From contig UBKJ01000012.1 in assembly GCA_900465915.1 (NCBI GenBank), positions 122,625-186,624 of the forward strand: a DNA stretch of 64,000 nucleotides, given 5' to 3'. Numbering within the stretch: position 1 is the first letter of the stretch; every line of letters starts with the position of its first letter. The notes below the pieces were generated by a model. It saw only the letters and a list, made by a program, of their open reading frames with translations. It did no database searches and was not told the origin of the DNA. The DNA comes from Hyphomicrobiales bacterium. GTDB taxonomy: Bacteria; Pseudomonadota; Alphaproteobacteria; Rhizobiales; Rhizobiaceae. Shown in pieces: positions 27,004 to 34,853 of the stretch. The position numbers and the translations under genes are program-made.

Positions 27004-28251
27004 TCAATCGTTGATGGACCCCGAAAGGCTTCCGGCCAGTTTGTTGGCGCGTTTTCCGAGCATGAGGACGCTGGAATCCGGGGCCAGCCTTGCGGCGATC
27101 GGCAGCATGGCGGCGCCGATGGGGGAGGCTTGCGGGCCGAACTTGCCGCTCAATATCTGCGGCGGCACGATGCCGATCGCCGAGACGCGGTCGAAATGCG
27201 CGCGGACCTGCTCCATCAGTTGCGCGTGCAGCGGGCGCGGCAGGATGCTGTCGAGGATGATCGCCTCCAGGTCGATCACCGAGGTGATGGCGATGATGGC
27301 CTCGACCAGCGCGCGGGCGCAGTCCTCCAGCCATTCGCGCACCGGCCGCACCGCGCCCTCGGGGAGGGGGTCGAGCTCGCGCACGCGGTTGATGCGGACG
27401 CCATGCGCACGCAGATGGTTGACCAGCACATAGATCGACGCCCGGTGCAGCAGGCTCGTATAGCGCGCCGGGCGCGAGGCCATGGAGTCGAGACTGGACG
27501 GCGACACCGGCAGGGGGCCGAGCGCGGCGCTGTTGCCGTGCGGGCCGGTATGCACCCGGCCCGCCTGCACCAGCCCGCCGCCGACGAAGGTGTCGACCGA
27601 AATATGCATGAAGTCCTGGAAGCGCCCGCCCGAGCCGAGCATCAGCTCGGCCAGCGCCGAGGAGGTGGCGTCGTTCTCCACGAAGACCGGCATGGTGGGG
27701 CCGATGTCGAACAGCGTCGTCAGGTCGACCGCCTCCCAGCGCTCGCCGAGATCGGCGGGAAAATCCAGCTCCTCGCTCCAGCCGCCGAGGAAATAGGGCG
27801 AGGCCAGCCCCAGCCCGACGATCTCCGTCGCCGGCGAGCGGCCGATAGCGGCCCTGAACTCGGCGATCGCCGCGTCGCCAGCCCTCGCCACCACGTCGGG
27901 GTCGGGAAAGTCGTAGCCGTGCTCCTTCTGCATCCGCACCGCGCCGGAGAAATCGACCAGAATGGCCTCCAGCGCGCGCCGGCCGATCTTGACGCCGATG
28001 CTGAACACCCGGTCGGCGTTAATGCCGTAAAGCACCGAGGGCGAGCCGCGCTGGCCCGAGCGGCGGCCGGTCTGCTGGATGAAGCCCGCGCCTTCCAGCC
28101 CATCGACGATGTCGGCCACCGCCGCCGGCGTCAGGTTGGCCGCACGCGCCAGGTCCGACTTGGACGCCTCGCGCATGCGGCGGATCGCGTCGAGCACGAA
28201 TCGCTCGTTATATTGCCGGAGCTTGACGGAATTGCTGCCTTTGCCAGCCAA
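27004..28251 (-). CDS. ROK-family transcriptional repressor
   Basis: A 415-residue NagC/XylR-type regulator. The N-terminal winged helix (SKSDLARAANLTPAAVADIVDGLE) is followed by a ROK sugar-kinase-like body with VFVENDATSSALAELMLGSG and an ISVDTFVGGGLV phosphate loop. The ROK zinc-binding CxCGxxGC motif is absent, so sensing may differ from Mlc/NagC. I chose the TTG at 28251 because GGAGG lies seven bases upstream; the upstream frame extension is not conserved in character. It is divergent from the sugar ABC operon, which it very likely controls. Confidence 0.9.
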   Translation of the reverse strand: MAGKGSNSVKLRQYNERFVLDAIRRMREASKSDLARAANLTPAAVADIVDGLEGAGFIQQTGRRSGQRGSPSVLYGINADRVFSIGVKIGRRALEAILVDFSGAVRMQKEHGYDFPDPDVVARAGDAAIAEFRAAIGRSPATEIVGLGLASPYFLGGWSEELDFPADLGERWEAVDLTTLFDIGPTMPVFVENDATSSALAELMLGSGGRFQDFMHISVDTFVGGGLVQAGRVHTGPHGNSAALGPLPVSPSSLDSMASRPARYTSLLHRASIYVLVNHLRAHGVRINRVRELDPLPEGAVRPVREWLEDCARALVEAIIAITSVIDLEAIILDSILPRPLHAQLMEQVRAHFDRVSAIGIVPPQILSGKFGPQASPIGAAMLPIAARLAPDSSVLMLGKRANKLAGSLSGSIND

Positions 28252-28347
28252 GTGCGTTCCTCCCTGCCTTGCGCTCTCCGGTCGAGAAACTCCGTAGCAT
28301 ATCGGGCGCGCCGGGGGTACGGATTCGGCTGTTGCAAGCCGGTTCGA

Positions 28348-28366
28348 TTTAATATAGCAAATTAAA
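28348..28366. promoter_or_regulatory. Probable ROK operator
   Basis: TTTAAT-ATAGCAA-ATTAAA, a 6-bp inverted repeat with a 7-bp spacer in the AT-rich part of the 147-bp divergent region. It lies 33-51 bp upstream of the transporter start. Confidence 0.55.
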
Positions 28367-28398
28367 AAAATATTCATAGCGGCTCAGGGAGGAGCGCC

Positions 28399-30963
28399 AT
28401 GGGGGAGGCAGTCGAAGCCACCAACGCCACAGCGCCGGCGCGGGACGAGACGGGCGCGCCGGCCCCGGTCGCGCTGCGCGACGTCACCAAGGCCTTCGGC
28501 GGCACGGTGGCCCTGAGAGACGCTTCCTTCGAATTGCGCGCCGGCGAGGTGCTGGCGCTTTTGGGAGAGAACGGCGCCGGCAAGAGCACCTGCGTGAAGC
28601 TGATCGCCGGCGTCCATTCGCCGACCGAGGGCAGCGTCATCCTCGACGGCAAGCCGGTGGTGTTCCATACGCCGCACGACGCGCAGGCCGCCGGCATCGC
28701 CGTCATGCATCAGCATCCCGGCCTGTTCCCCGACCTGTCGCTCGCCGAGAACATCTATCTCGGCCACATGCCGCGCGACCGTTTCGGCGGCGTCGACAAC
28801 GCCGCCATGCTTGCGGGCGCGCGCAAGGTGCTGGCCACCGTCGGCCTGGACGCGCCGGCCGAAACCCGGCTCGGCACGCTGCGCACCTCCGAGCAGCAGC
28901 TGGTCGAGATCGCCCGCGCGCTGTCGCTCGACGCGCGCGTTCTCATCATGGACGAGCCGACGGCGGCGCTGTCGCAGCGCGAAGTGGAGCGGCTGTTCGC
29001 GGTCGTCGACAATCTGCGCCAGCGCAACGTGGCGATGATGTTCGTCGGCCACCGCATGGACGAGATTTTTCGCGTCGCCGACCGCATCGCCGTGCTGCGC
29101 GACGGCCGGATGATCGGCGTGCGGCCCAAGGCGGAGCTGAGCCGCGGCGCGGCCATCGCCATGATGGTCGGCCGCGAGATGAGCGATCTCTATCCCGAGC
29201 GCACCCACCAGCATGGCGAACTGGTGCTGGAGACGCGCGGCCTGACCCGCGACGGCGCCTTCTACGACATCGACCTGACGCTGCATGCGGGCGAGATCTT
29301 GGGCCTCGGCGGCCTGGTCGGCAGCGGCCGCACCGAGATCGCCCGCGTCCTTTTCGGCATCGACCGGCCGGACGGCGGCGAAATCTTCGTCGACGGCAAG
29401 CCCGCCGTCTTCCGCACCGCCCGCGACGCCATGGACCATCGCATCGCCTATGTGTCGGAGGACCGGCTCGGGCAGAGCCTGGTGATGGATTTCTCCATCC
29501 TCGACAATGCGGTGCTGCCGGTGGTCGACCAGGCCGCGCCGCACGGCTTCTACGGCAAGAGCCGCGCCATCGGGCTGGTGGCCGACTGGCTCAAGCGCAT
29601 GAAGCTGCGTTTCGCCAGCTACGACCAGCCGGTCAACCAGCTGTCGGGCGGCAACCAGCAGAAGGTGGCGCTGGCCAAGTGGCTGCGCACCGAGCCGCGC
29701 ATCCTGATCCTCGACGAGCCGACGCAGGGCATCGACGTCGGCACCAAGGCCGAGGTCCACGCCATGATCGCCGAACTCGCCAGCCAGGGCCTGGCGATCA
29801 TCCTCATCTCCTCCGAAATGCCCGAGCTGATCGGCATGTGCGACCGTATCGCCGTGCTGCGCGAAGGCCGCAAGACGGCCGAGTTCGAGGGCCGCACCGT
29901 GACGCAGGAGAAGGTGCTGGAAGCGGCCACCAAAAGCTCCGACGGCGGGCCGGGCGCGGATTCCGAGGTCCATGCGCCGCCGCCGGCCGGGCCGTTCGAT
30001 TTCTTCAAACGGCGCGAATTCGGCCTGCTCGCGGCGATGCTGGTGGTGGTCATCCCGGTCACCATCGTCAATCCGCGCATGCTGAGCGCGGCCAATCTCA
30101 CCGCCATCTCCATGGATGCGGCGCTCTTGGTCATCGCGGCGCTGGCGCAGATGCTGGTGCTTCTGACCCGCAACATCGACCTGTCGATCGCGGCCGTCAT
30201 CGGCCTTTCCGCCTATATGGCGGCCAGCATGGTGCACGCCTTCCCCGGCCTCGACATCGCCATCGGCCTCGCCACCGCCTGCGTCGTCGGGTCCGCGGCG
30301 GGGCTTTTGAACGGCCTCGTGGTCACCAAGGGCAAGATACCGGCCATCGTGGTGACGCTGGCCTCGATGTCGATCTTCCGCGGCTTCAACTCGCTATGGG
30401 CGGCGGGCGACCAGATCAGCGCCGACAAGGTGACGCAGGCCTGGCTCGACATGACCTCGCTCAAGATTATGGGCGTGCCGCTGATCGTCGGCATCGCGGC
30501 GCTGATCCTGGCGGCGGGCTACGTGCTTCTCTACCGCACCGCCTTCGGGCGCGAGATCTACGCCACCGGCTCCAATCCCGAGGGCGCGCGGCTGATCGGC
30601 ATTCCCGCCGACCGGCGCATCGTCGCGGCCTTCGGCATCGCGGGGCTTTTGGGCGGCTTCTGCGGCGCGCTCTGGGCCTCGCGCTACGCCACCGTCGACG
30701 CCCGCGTAGCACTCGGCTTCGAGCTGACCGTCATCGCCTCGGCCGTGGTCGGCGGCGTGGCGATCCGCGGCGGCTCCGGCACGCTGCTCGGCGTGGTGTT
30801 CGGCGCGCTGACGCTTCTCGTCATCAAGAACGGGCTGACGCTGATGCGCGTCGATCCGCTGTGGCTGCAGGGCGTCTACGGCCTGGTCATCCTCGTCGCC
30901 GTCGCCATCGACGCCTTCATCATCCGCCGGGCCCAGCACGCCCGCCAGGGGAGGTCCGCATGA
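28399..30963 (+). CDS. Sugar ABC transporter: ATPase (two ABC domains) fused to permease
   Basis: An 854-residue fusion of an RbsA/RhaT-type double ATPase with an RbsC-type permease. ABC1 has Walker A GENGAGKST (residues 56-64), signature SEQQLVEIARAL and Walker B VLIMDEPTAAL. ABC2 has the degenerate Walker A LVGSGRTEIARV, signature LSGGNQQKVALAKWL and ILDEPTQGIDVG. From about residue 535 a linker leads to some eight to ten membrane helices, with NIDLSIAAVIGLSAYMA as the permease signature. In most bacteria these are separate proteins. A second, free permease overlaps its stop codon, so the membrane part is probably a heterodimer. Confidence 0.95.
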   Translation: MGEAVEATNATAPARDETGAPAPVALRDVTKAFGGTVALRDASFELRAGEVLALLGENGAGKSTCVKLIAGVHSPTEGSVILDGKPVVFHTPHDAQAAGIAVMHQHPGLFPDLSLAENIYLGHMPRDRFGGVDNAAMLAGARKVLATVGLDAPAETRLGTLRTSEQQLVEIARALSLDARVLIMDEPTAALSQREVERLFAVVDNLRQRNVAMMFVGHRMDEIFRVADRIAVLRDGRMIGVRPKAELSRGAAIAMMVGREMSDLYPERTHQHGELVLETRGLTRDGAFYDIDLTLHAGEILGLGGLVGSGRTEIARVLFGIDRPDGGEIFVDGKPAVFRTARDAMDHRIAYVSEDRLGQSLVMDFSILDNAVLPVVDQAAPHGFYGKSRAIGLVADWLKRMKLRFASYDQPVNQLSGGNQQKVALAKWLRTEPRILILDEPTQGIDVGTKAEVHAMIAELASQGLAIILISSEMPELIGMCDRIAVLREGRKTAEFEGRTVTQEKVLEAATKSSDGGPGADSEVHAPPPAGPFDFFKRREFGLLAAMLVVVIPVTIVNPRMLSAANLTAISMDAALLVIAALAQMLVLLTRNIDLSIAAVIGLSAYMAASMVHAFPGLDIAIGLATACVVGSAAGLLNGLVVTKGKIPAIVVTLASMSIFRGFNSLWAAGDQISADKVTQAWLDMTSLKIMGVPLIVGIAALILAAGYVLLYRTAFGREIYATGSNPEGARLIGIPADRRIVAAFGIAGLLGGFCGALWASRYATVDARVALGFELTVIASAVVGGVAIRGGSGTLLGVVFGALTLLVIKNGLTLMRVDPLWLQGVYGLVILVAVAIDAFIIRRAQHARQGRSA

Positions 30964-31964
30964 AAAAGCTCTGGAGCGCCATCGACTTCTGGGATCTGCT
31001 TCTGTTCGTCGCCTGCCTGGCGACGGGCCTCTACGCGGCGATCTTCATCCCCAATTTCCTCTCCGCGTTCAACCTGTCGCAGCTCGCGGCCAGCGCCTCG
31101 GAAAAGGCGCTGCTGATCCTGCCGATGACGCTGCTGATCATCGCGCGCGAGATCGACCTCTCCATCGCCTCTGTGCTGGCGCTGTCCTCGGTCGTGTTCG
31201 GGCTTCTGGTGCAGGCGGACGTGCCGACGCTGGCGGCCATCCCGCTCACCATCGTCGCCGGCGGGATCCTGGGCGCCTTCAACGGCTATCTGGTGACGGC
31301 ATTCGGCCTGCAGTCGCTGGTGGTGACGCTGGGCACGATGGCGCTCTATCGCGGCATCGGCTATATTTTGCTCGGCACCGGCTCCATCAATATCCTGCCG
31401 CCAGAGGTGCTGGATTTCGGCATCGACAACGTGCCGGGCACCGAAATCCCCTGGACCATCGTGCCGTTCCTGATCCTCGCGCCGATCTTCGCCGTGGTCC
31501 TGCAAAGGACGCCGATCGGCAAGCGGCTCTACGCGCTGGGCGGCGCCCCGGAAGTGGCGCGCTATTCGGGCATCAATATCCGCCGCATGGTGTTCCGGCT
31601 GTTCGTGCTGTCGGGCGCGGTGGCGGCCATCGCCGGCGTCGTCTACACGGCGCGCCTCTCCAACGCCCGCGCCAACAACGCGCTCGGCATGGAGCTCGAC
31701 GTCATCACCATCGTGCTTCTGGGCGGGGTCAGCGTGCTGGGCGGCAAGGGGCGGCTCACCGGCGTCATGCTGGCGCTGGTGCTGATCGCCACCATCCGCA
31801 ACGTGCTCGCCCTTCACCAGATCGGCGGCGACGCGCAGGGCATGATCATCGGCCTGCTGCTGATCGTCTCGCTGCTGGTCGGCAATTCATGGCGCTCGAC
31901 GCAGGAAGCGATCACCCGGTCGCGCGCCATGCGCAATACGCAGCGGGCGGATTCCGCCCCCTGA
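30960..31964 (+). CDS. Sugar ABC transporter permease (second subunit)
   Basis: A 334-residue RbsC/RhaQ-type permease. The signature REIDLSIASVLALSSVVFG lies in the third or fourth helix region, and LLGGVSVLGGKGRLTGVML is the conserved cytoplasmic loop and following helix. The ATG overlaps the stop of the fusion protein (ATGA), so translation is coupled. Two distinct permeases with one double ATPase is the RhaSTPQ (rhamnose) pattern of rhizobia. Confidence 0.93.
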   Translation: MKKLWSAIDFWDLLLFVACLATGLYAAIFIPNFLSAFNLSQLAASASEKALLILPMTLLIIAREIDLSIASVLALSSVVFGLLVQADVPTLAAIPLTIVAGGILGAFNGYLVTAFGLQSLVVTLGTMALYRGIGYILLGTGSINILPPEVLDFGIDNVPGTEIPWTIVPFLILAPIFAVVLQRTPIGKRLYALGGAPEVARYSGINIRRMVFRLFVLSGAVAAIAGVVYTARLSNARANNALGMELDVITIVLLGGVSVLGGKGRLTGVMLALVLIATIRNVLALHQIGGDAQGMIIGLLLIVSLLVGNSWRSTQEAITRSRAMRNTQRADSAP

Positions 31965-31992
31965 CCCTGACCCGAACCCTATGGAGGAGACC

Positions 31993-32994
31993 ATGAAAAG
32001 CTTTCGTCTAGCCCTTCTCGCCTCGGCGGTCCTGCTCGCGCCGATGTCCGCGGCTTTCAGCGCCGAGGAATGCGCCAAGGAGCCCGTCACCGTCGGCTTC
32101 CTGCCCAAGCTCGACACCGACCCCTATTTCCAGGTGGCCAAGAAGGGCGCCGAGGAAGCCGCCAAGGAGATCGGCGGCAAGATCATCCAGGTGGCGCCGT
32201 CGCAGGCGACCGCCGAGGCGCAGATCGACTTCATCAACAGCCTCGTCTCGCAGAAGGTCGGCGTCATCGCCATCGCGGGCAACGACGCCAATGCGGTCGC
32301 GCCCGCCCTCATGCGCGCGGCGCGGCAGGGCGTGAAGATCATCTCCTACGATTCCGACGTCTCCGCCAAGGCCCGCACGCTTTTCGCCAACCAGGCCAAG
32401 AGCGACAGCCTGGCCGAGATGATGCTGGAGAGCGCCTATAACCTGACCGGCGGCGAGGGCGAGTTCGCCATCCTGTCCTCGACCCCGACGGCCACCAACC
32501 AGAACGCCTGGATCGACTTCATCAAGGCGAAGCTGCAGGAGCCGAAATATTCCAAGATGAAGCTGGTCCAGGTCGCCTATGGCGAGGAGAGCGAGCAGAT
32601 CAACCAGCAGCAGGCGCTGGCCCTCGTGCAGGCCTTCCCCAAGCTCAAGGCGATCATCGTGCCCGCCGGCATCGGCCTTCCCGCCGCCGCCCGCGCGCTG
32701 GAGGAAGCCGGCATGATCGGCAAGGTCAAGCTCACCGGCGTGGCCCCGGCGACGCTGCTCGCCAAATACATCAAGGACGGCGCGGCGCAGGACATCTGGT
32801 GGAACGTGTCCGACCTCGGCTACCTGACCTATCAGGCGGCGCAGGCGCTGGCCCAGTGCAAGATCACCGGCAAGGAAGGCGAGAAATTCACCGCCGGCCG
32901 GCTGGGCGAATACACCGTCGGCAAGGACGGCGAGCTGGTGCTCGGACCGGCGAAGATCGTCACGCCGGAGAACCTCGCCGAGTTCAAGTTCTGA
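31993..32994 (+). CDS. Sugar ABC transporter substrate-binding protein (RhaS/LsrB-like)
   Basis: A 333-residue periplasmic protein of the ribose-binding fold. The signal peptide runs to about residue 24 (LLAPMSAAFSA/EEC). The first strand and turn, VTVGFLPKLDTDPYFQVAKK, and the hinge segment DLGYLTYQAAQALAQ resemble RhaS and LsrB. ATG at 31993 follows GGAGGAGA. The usual order is reversed here: the binding protein follows the permeases. A strong hairpin lies just after the stop. A rhamnose-like sugar is a reasonable guess, but no catabolic gene confirms it. Confidence 0.9.
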   Translation: MKSFRLALLASAVLLAPMSAAFSAEECAKEPVTVGFLPKLDTDPYFQVAKKGAEEAAKEIGGKIIQVAPSQATAEAQIDFINSLVSQKVGVIAIAGNDANAVAPALMRAARQGVKIISYDSDVSAKARTLFANQAKSDSLAEMMLESAYNLTGGEGEFAILSSTPTATNQNAWIDFIKAKLQEPKYSKMKLVQVAYGEESEQINQQQALALVQAFPKLKAIIVPAGIGLPAAARALEEAGMIGKVKLTGVAPATLLAKYIKDGAAQDIWWNVSDLGYLTYQAAQALAQCKITGKEGEKFTAGRLGEYTVGKDGELVLGPAKIVTPENLAEFKF

Positions 32995-33009
32995 TCGGCC
33001 AAATCAACC

Positions 33010-33037
33010 GAAGGCGCCGGCCGAAGCCGGCGCCTTC
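33010..33037 (+). terminator. Hairpin after the sugar-binding protein gene
   Basis: GAAGGCGCCGGC, CGAA loop, GCCGGCGCCTTC: a perfect 12-bp stem followed only by TTCATTC. With so short a U-tract it may be a partial terminator or a 3' stabiliser rather than a full stop. Confidence 0.7.
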
Positions 33038-33066
33038 TTCATTCAGGCGAGGGAGCCGAGACGGCG

Positions 33067-33837
33067 ATGCATGTTCTGTTGGCGGGCGAAACCTTTTCCG
33101 TGACGACGATGGCCGCGGCCGGCGTCGACGTCGTGACCGGCCATTCCTGGTCGAACGGCGCGACCGCCTTCAACGCCGCGCTGGCGAAATCGGGAATCAA
33201 GGTCACGCAGATCGGCGGCGAGCGCTGCGGCGCGGAGTTTCCCTGCGACCTCGACGCGCTGGCCCGCTACGACGCGGTGGCGATCTCCGACGTCAGCGCC
33301 CTGACGCTATTGGTCACGCCCGAGACGCGGGCGGGCCGCGTCGGCGTCAACCGGCTCGAACTTCTCAAGACCTATGTCGAAAACGGCGGCGGGCTGATGA
33401 TGGCCGGGGGCTATATGGGCTTCCAAGGCATGTTCGGCACGGCCCGCTATCACGACACAGCCGTCGAGGACGTCATGCCGATCCAGTGCATGCCGGTCCC
33501 GGACGGGCTGGAGGCGCCGGAAGGGCTTACGCCCGTCCTCACGCAGCCGGACCATCCGCTTCTGGCCGGGCTCGACGCGCCGTGGCCGCCGGTGCTGGGT
33601 CTCAACAGGCTGCACCTGCGCCCGGGCCATGCCGAAGGGCTGGTCGCCGCCTGCCAATATCGCGGAACGAACTGGCCGCTGCTCGCCGCCGGCGCCTATG
33701 GCAGGGGCCGCGCCGTCGCCTGGGCCTCGGACATCGGGCCGCACTGGCTGTCGCAGCAGTTCATCGATTGGCCGGGCTATGGGACGCTGATGACCAACAT
33801 CGTCCGCTGGCTGTCCGGGCGGGCGGAGAGCGCCTGA
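33067..33837 (+). CDS. Class I glutamine-amidotransferase-like protein (PF07090/DUF1355 type)
   Basis: A 256-residue protein of the GATase1-like family. It starts MHVLLAGETFSVTTMAAAGV and carries ARYDAVAISDVSALTLL, NGGGLMMAGGYMGFQGMFG and GRGRAVAWASDIGPHW, the usual conserved blocks of this group. The Cys-His-Glu triad of true amidotransferases is not evident, so it may only bind a ligand or act as a hydrolase. It follows the sugar transporter after a hairpin, and such genes often accompany sugar ABC operons; it probably handles the imported compound. Confidence 0.75.
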   Translation: MHVLLAGETFSVTTMAAAGVDVVTGHSWSNGATAFNAALAKSGIKVTQIGGERCGAEFPCDLDALARYDAVAISDVSALTLLVTPETRAGRVGVNRLELLKTYVENGGGLMMAGGYMGFQGMFGTARYHDTAVEDVMPIQCMPVPDGLEAPEGLTPVLTQPDHPLLAGLDAPWPPVLGLNRLHLRPGHAEGLVAACQYRGTNWPLLAAGAYGRGRAVAWASDIGPHWLSQQFIDWPGYGTLMTNIVRWLSGRAESA

Positions 33838-33840
33838 TCC

Positions 33841-34281
33841 CTACTGGTTGGGGTAGCAGGCGGTGGCCTGGAAATTGATCGCCGAGGGCAGAAGCGTCGC
33901 GATCATCGGCACGGGCGTGCTGAAACTGTAGGACAGCGTCGCCACGGTGAAGCCCGACAGCCCGCCGCAACTGGTCGAGCGCGTCACCGAGACATTGCTC
34001 GCCTGCAAGGCAAGGCCGTTGGCGCTGGCCAGCGTCGTGGCCATGGTCACGGTCCTGCCGGCGTCGTATTGCGAACTGCTGGCGCAGGCGTCCTGCGGGA
34101 TGGCGGCGCAGCGCGCGGTGGCGGCCGCCACTTCCTGCAGCGCCTGCCGCGCCCAGAACATGCGGCCGAACTCGATCGCGCCGAACAGGAGCAGCAGCAG
34201 CGGAAAGGCGACCAGCGCGAACTCCACCGCCGTCACGCCCGATCGATCCCGGCAAAAACGTTTGAACATGGCCTGCTTCAT
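33841..34281 (-). CDS. TadE-family pseudopilin
   Basis: A 146-residue pseudopilin of the tad pilus system. The TadE segment is FCRDRSGVTAVEFALVAFPL, with the prepilin-peptidase-like Glu-Phe (VEFAL), followed by a hydrophobic helix LLLLLFGAIEFGRMF. The C-terminal half is Ser/Thr-rich with a Cys pair. The ATG at 34281 overlaps the stop of the upstream TadE-like gene (ATGA). It is the last gene of a three-gene unit. Confidence 0.9.
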   Translation of the reverse strand: MKQAMFKRFCRDRSGVTAVEFALVAFPLLLLLFGAIEFGRMFWARQALQEVAAATARCAAIPQDACASSSQYDAGRTVTMATTLASANGLALQASNVSVTRSTSCGGLSGFTVATLSYSFSTPVPMIATLLPSAINFQATACYPNQ

Positions 34282-34853
34282 TGGGTCTGCACGACGGCGA
34301 GGCTGGTCATCGCGCCGCCGAGCACGCCTTTCAGCGGCAGGATGGGCGTGAACTGGCGCGAGGCGCTGATGGCGACGAACTTGCCGGCGAGGCCGCCATT
34401 GGAGCATTGCGACGCGCAGGTCACGGCCGCGCCCCACACCACGGCCGAGCCGCTCCGGGTCGGGCAATAGCACAGGTCCGCCTGCGAGCCGGTCCCCGAC
34501 GCGGCCGCCGCGCCGCCCGAAAGCGTCACGGCGGGACCGTTATTGACCGTCACCGTGGCGGTGGTGGTCGAGACGCCCAGCTGCGACGCCAGCATGTTGA
34601 TCAGATTGGTCGCCAGCGCGCTTCCACCGCTCGAACTCACCGAGCCGCCCTGCGCCAGCGCATAGGTCGCCGCCGAATCGACGGCGGAATCGACGCGCAT
34701 CTTGATATAGACCCCGCCGCCGAGATCCGCGACGCCGGCCAGGAGCAGCAGGAACAGGGGCGCCATGAAGGCGAATTCGATCGCCGCCACGCCGCGCTCG
34801 TCGGGGAGGGCGCGGCGCAATTTGCGCATGAGGGAGGGCATGGGAAAATTCAT
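34278..34853 (-). CDS. TadE-family pseudopilin, larger
   Basis: A 191-residue TadE-like protein: the processing region is PDERGVAAIEFAFMAPLFLL, followed by a membrane helix and a Gly/Ser/Thr-rich periplasmic part with two Cys pairs (LCYCPTRSG; TCASQCSNGG). It starts at ATG 34853, which overlaps the TadG-like stop (ATGA). The second half resembles an exported fibre protein more than an enzyme. Confidence 0.88.
   Translation of the reverse strand: MNFPMPSLMRKLRRALPDERGVAAIEFAFMAPLFLLLLAGVADLGGGVYIKMRVDSAVDSAATYALAQGGSVSSSGGSALATNLINMLASQLGVSTTTATVTVNNGPAVTLSGGAAAASGTGSQADLCYCPTRSGSAVVWGAAVTCASQCSNGGLAGKFVAISASRQFTPILPLKGVLGGAMTSLAVVQTQ

Noticed and set aside
28384..30237. A 617-codon minus-strand frame opposite the sugar ATPase fusion
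   Set aside because: Antisense shadow with low-complexity His/Arg/Asp content.
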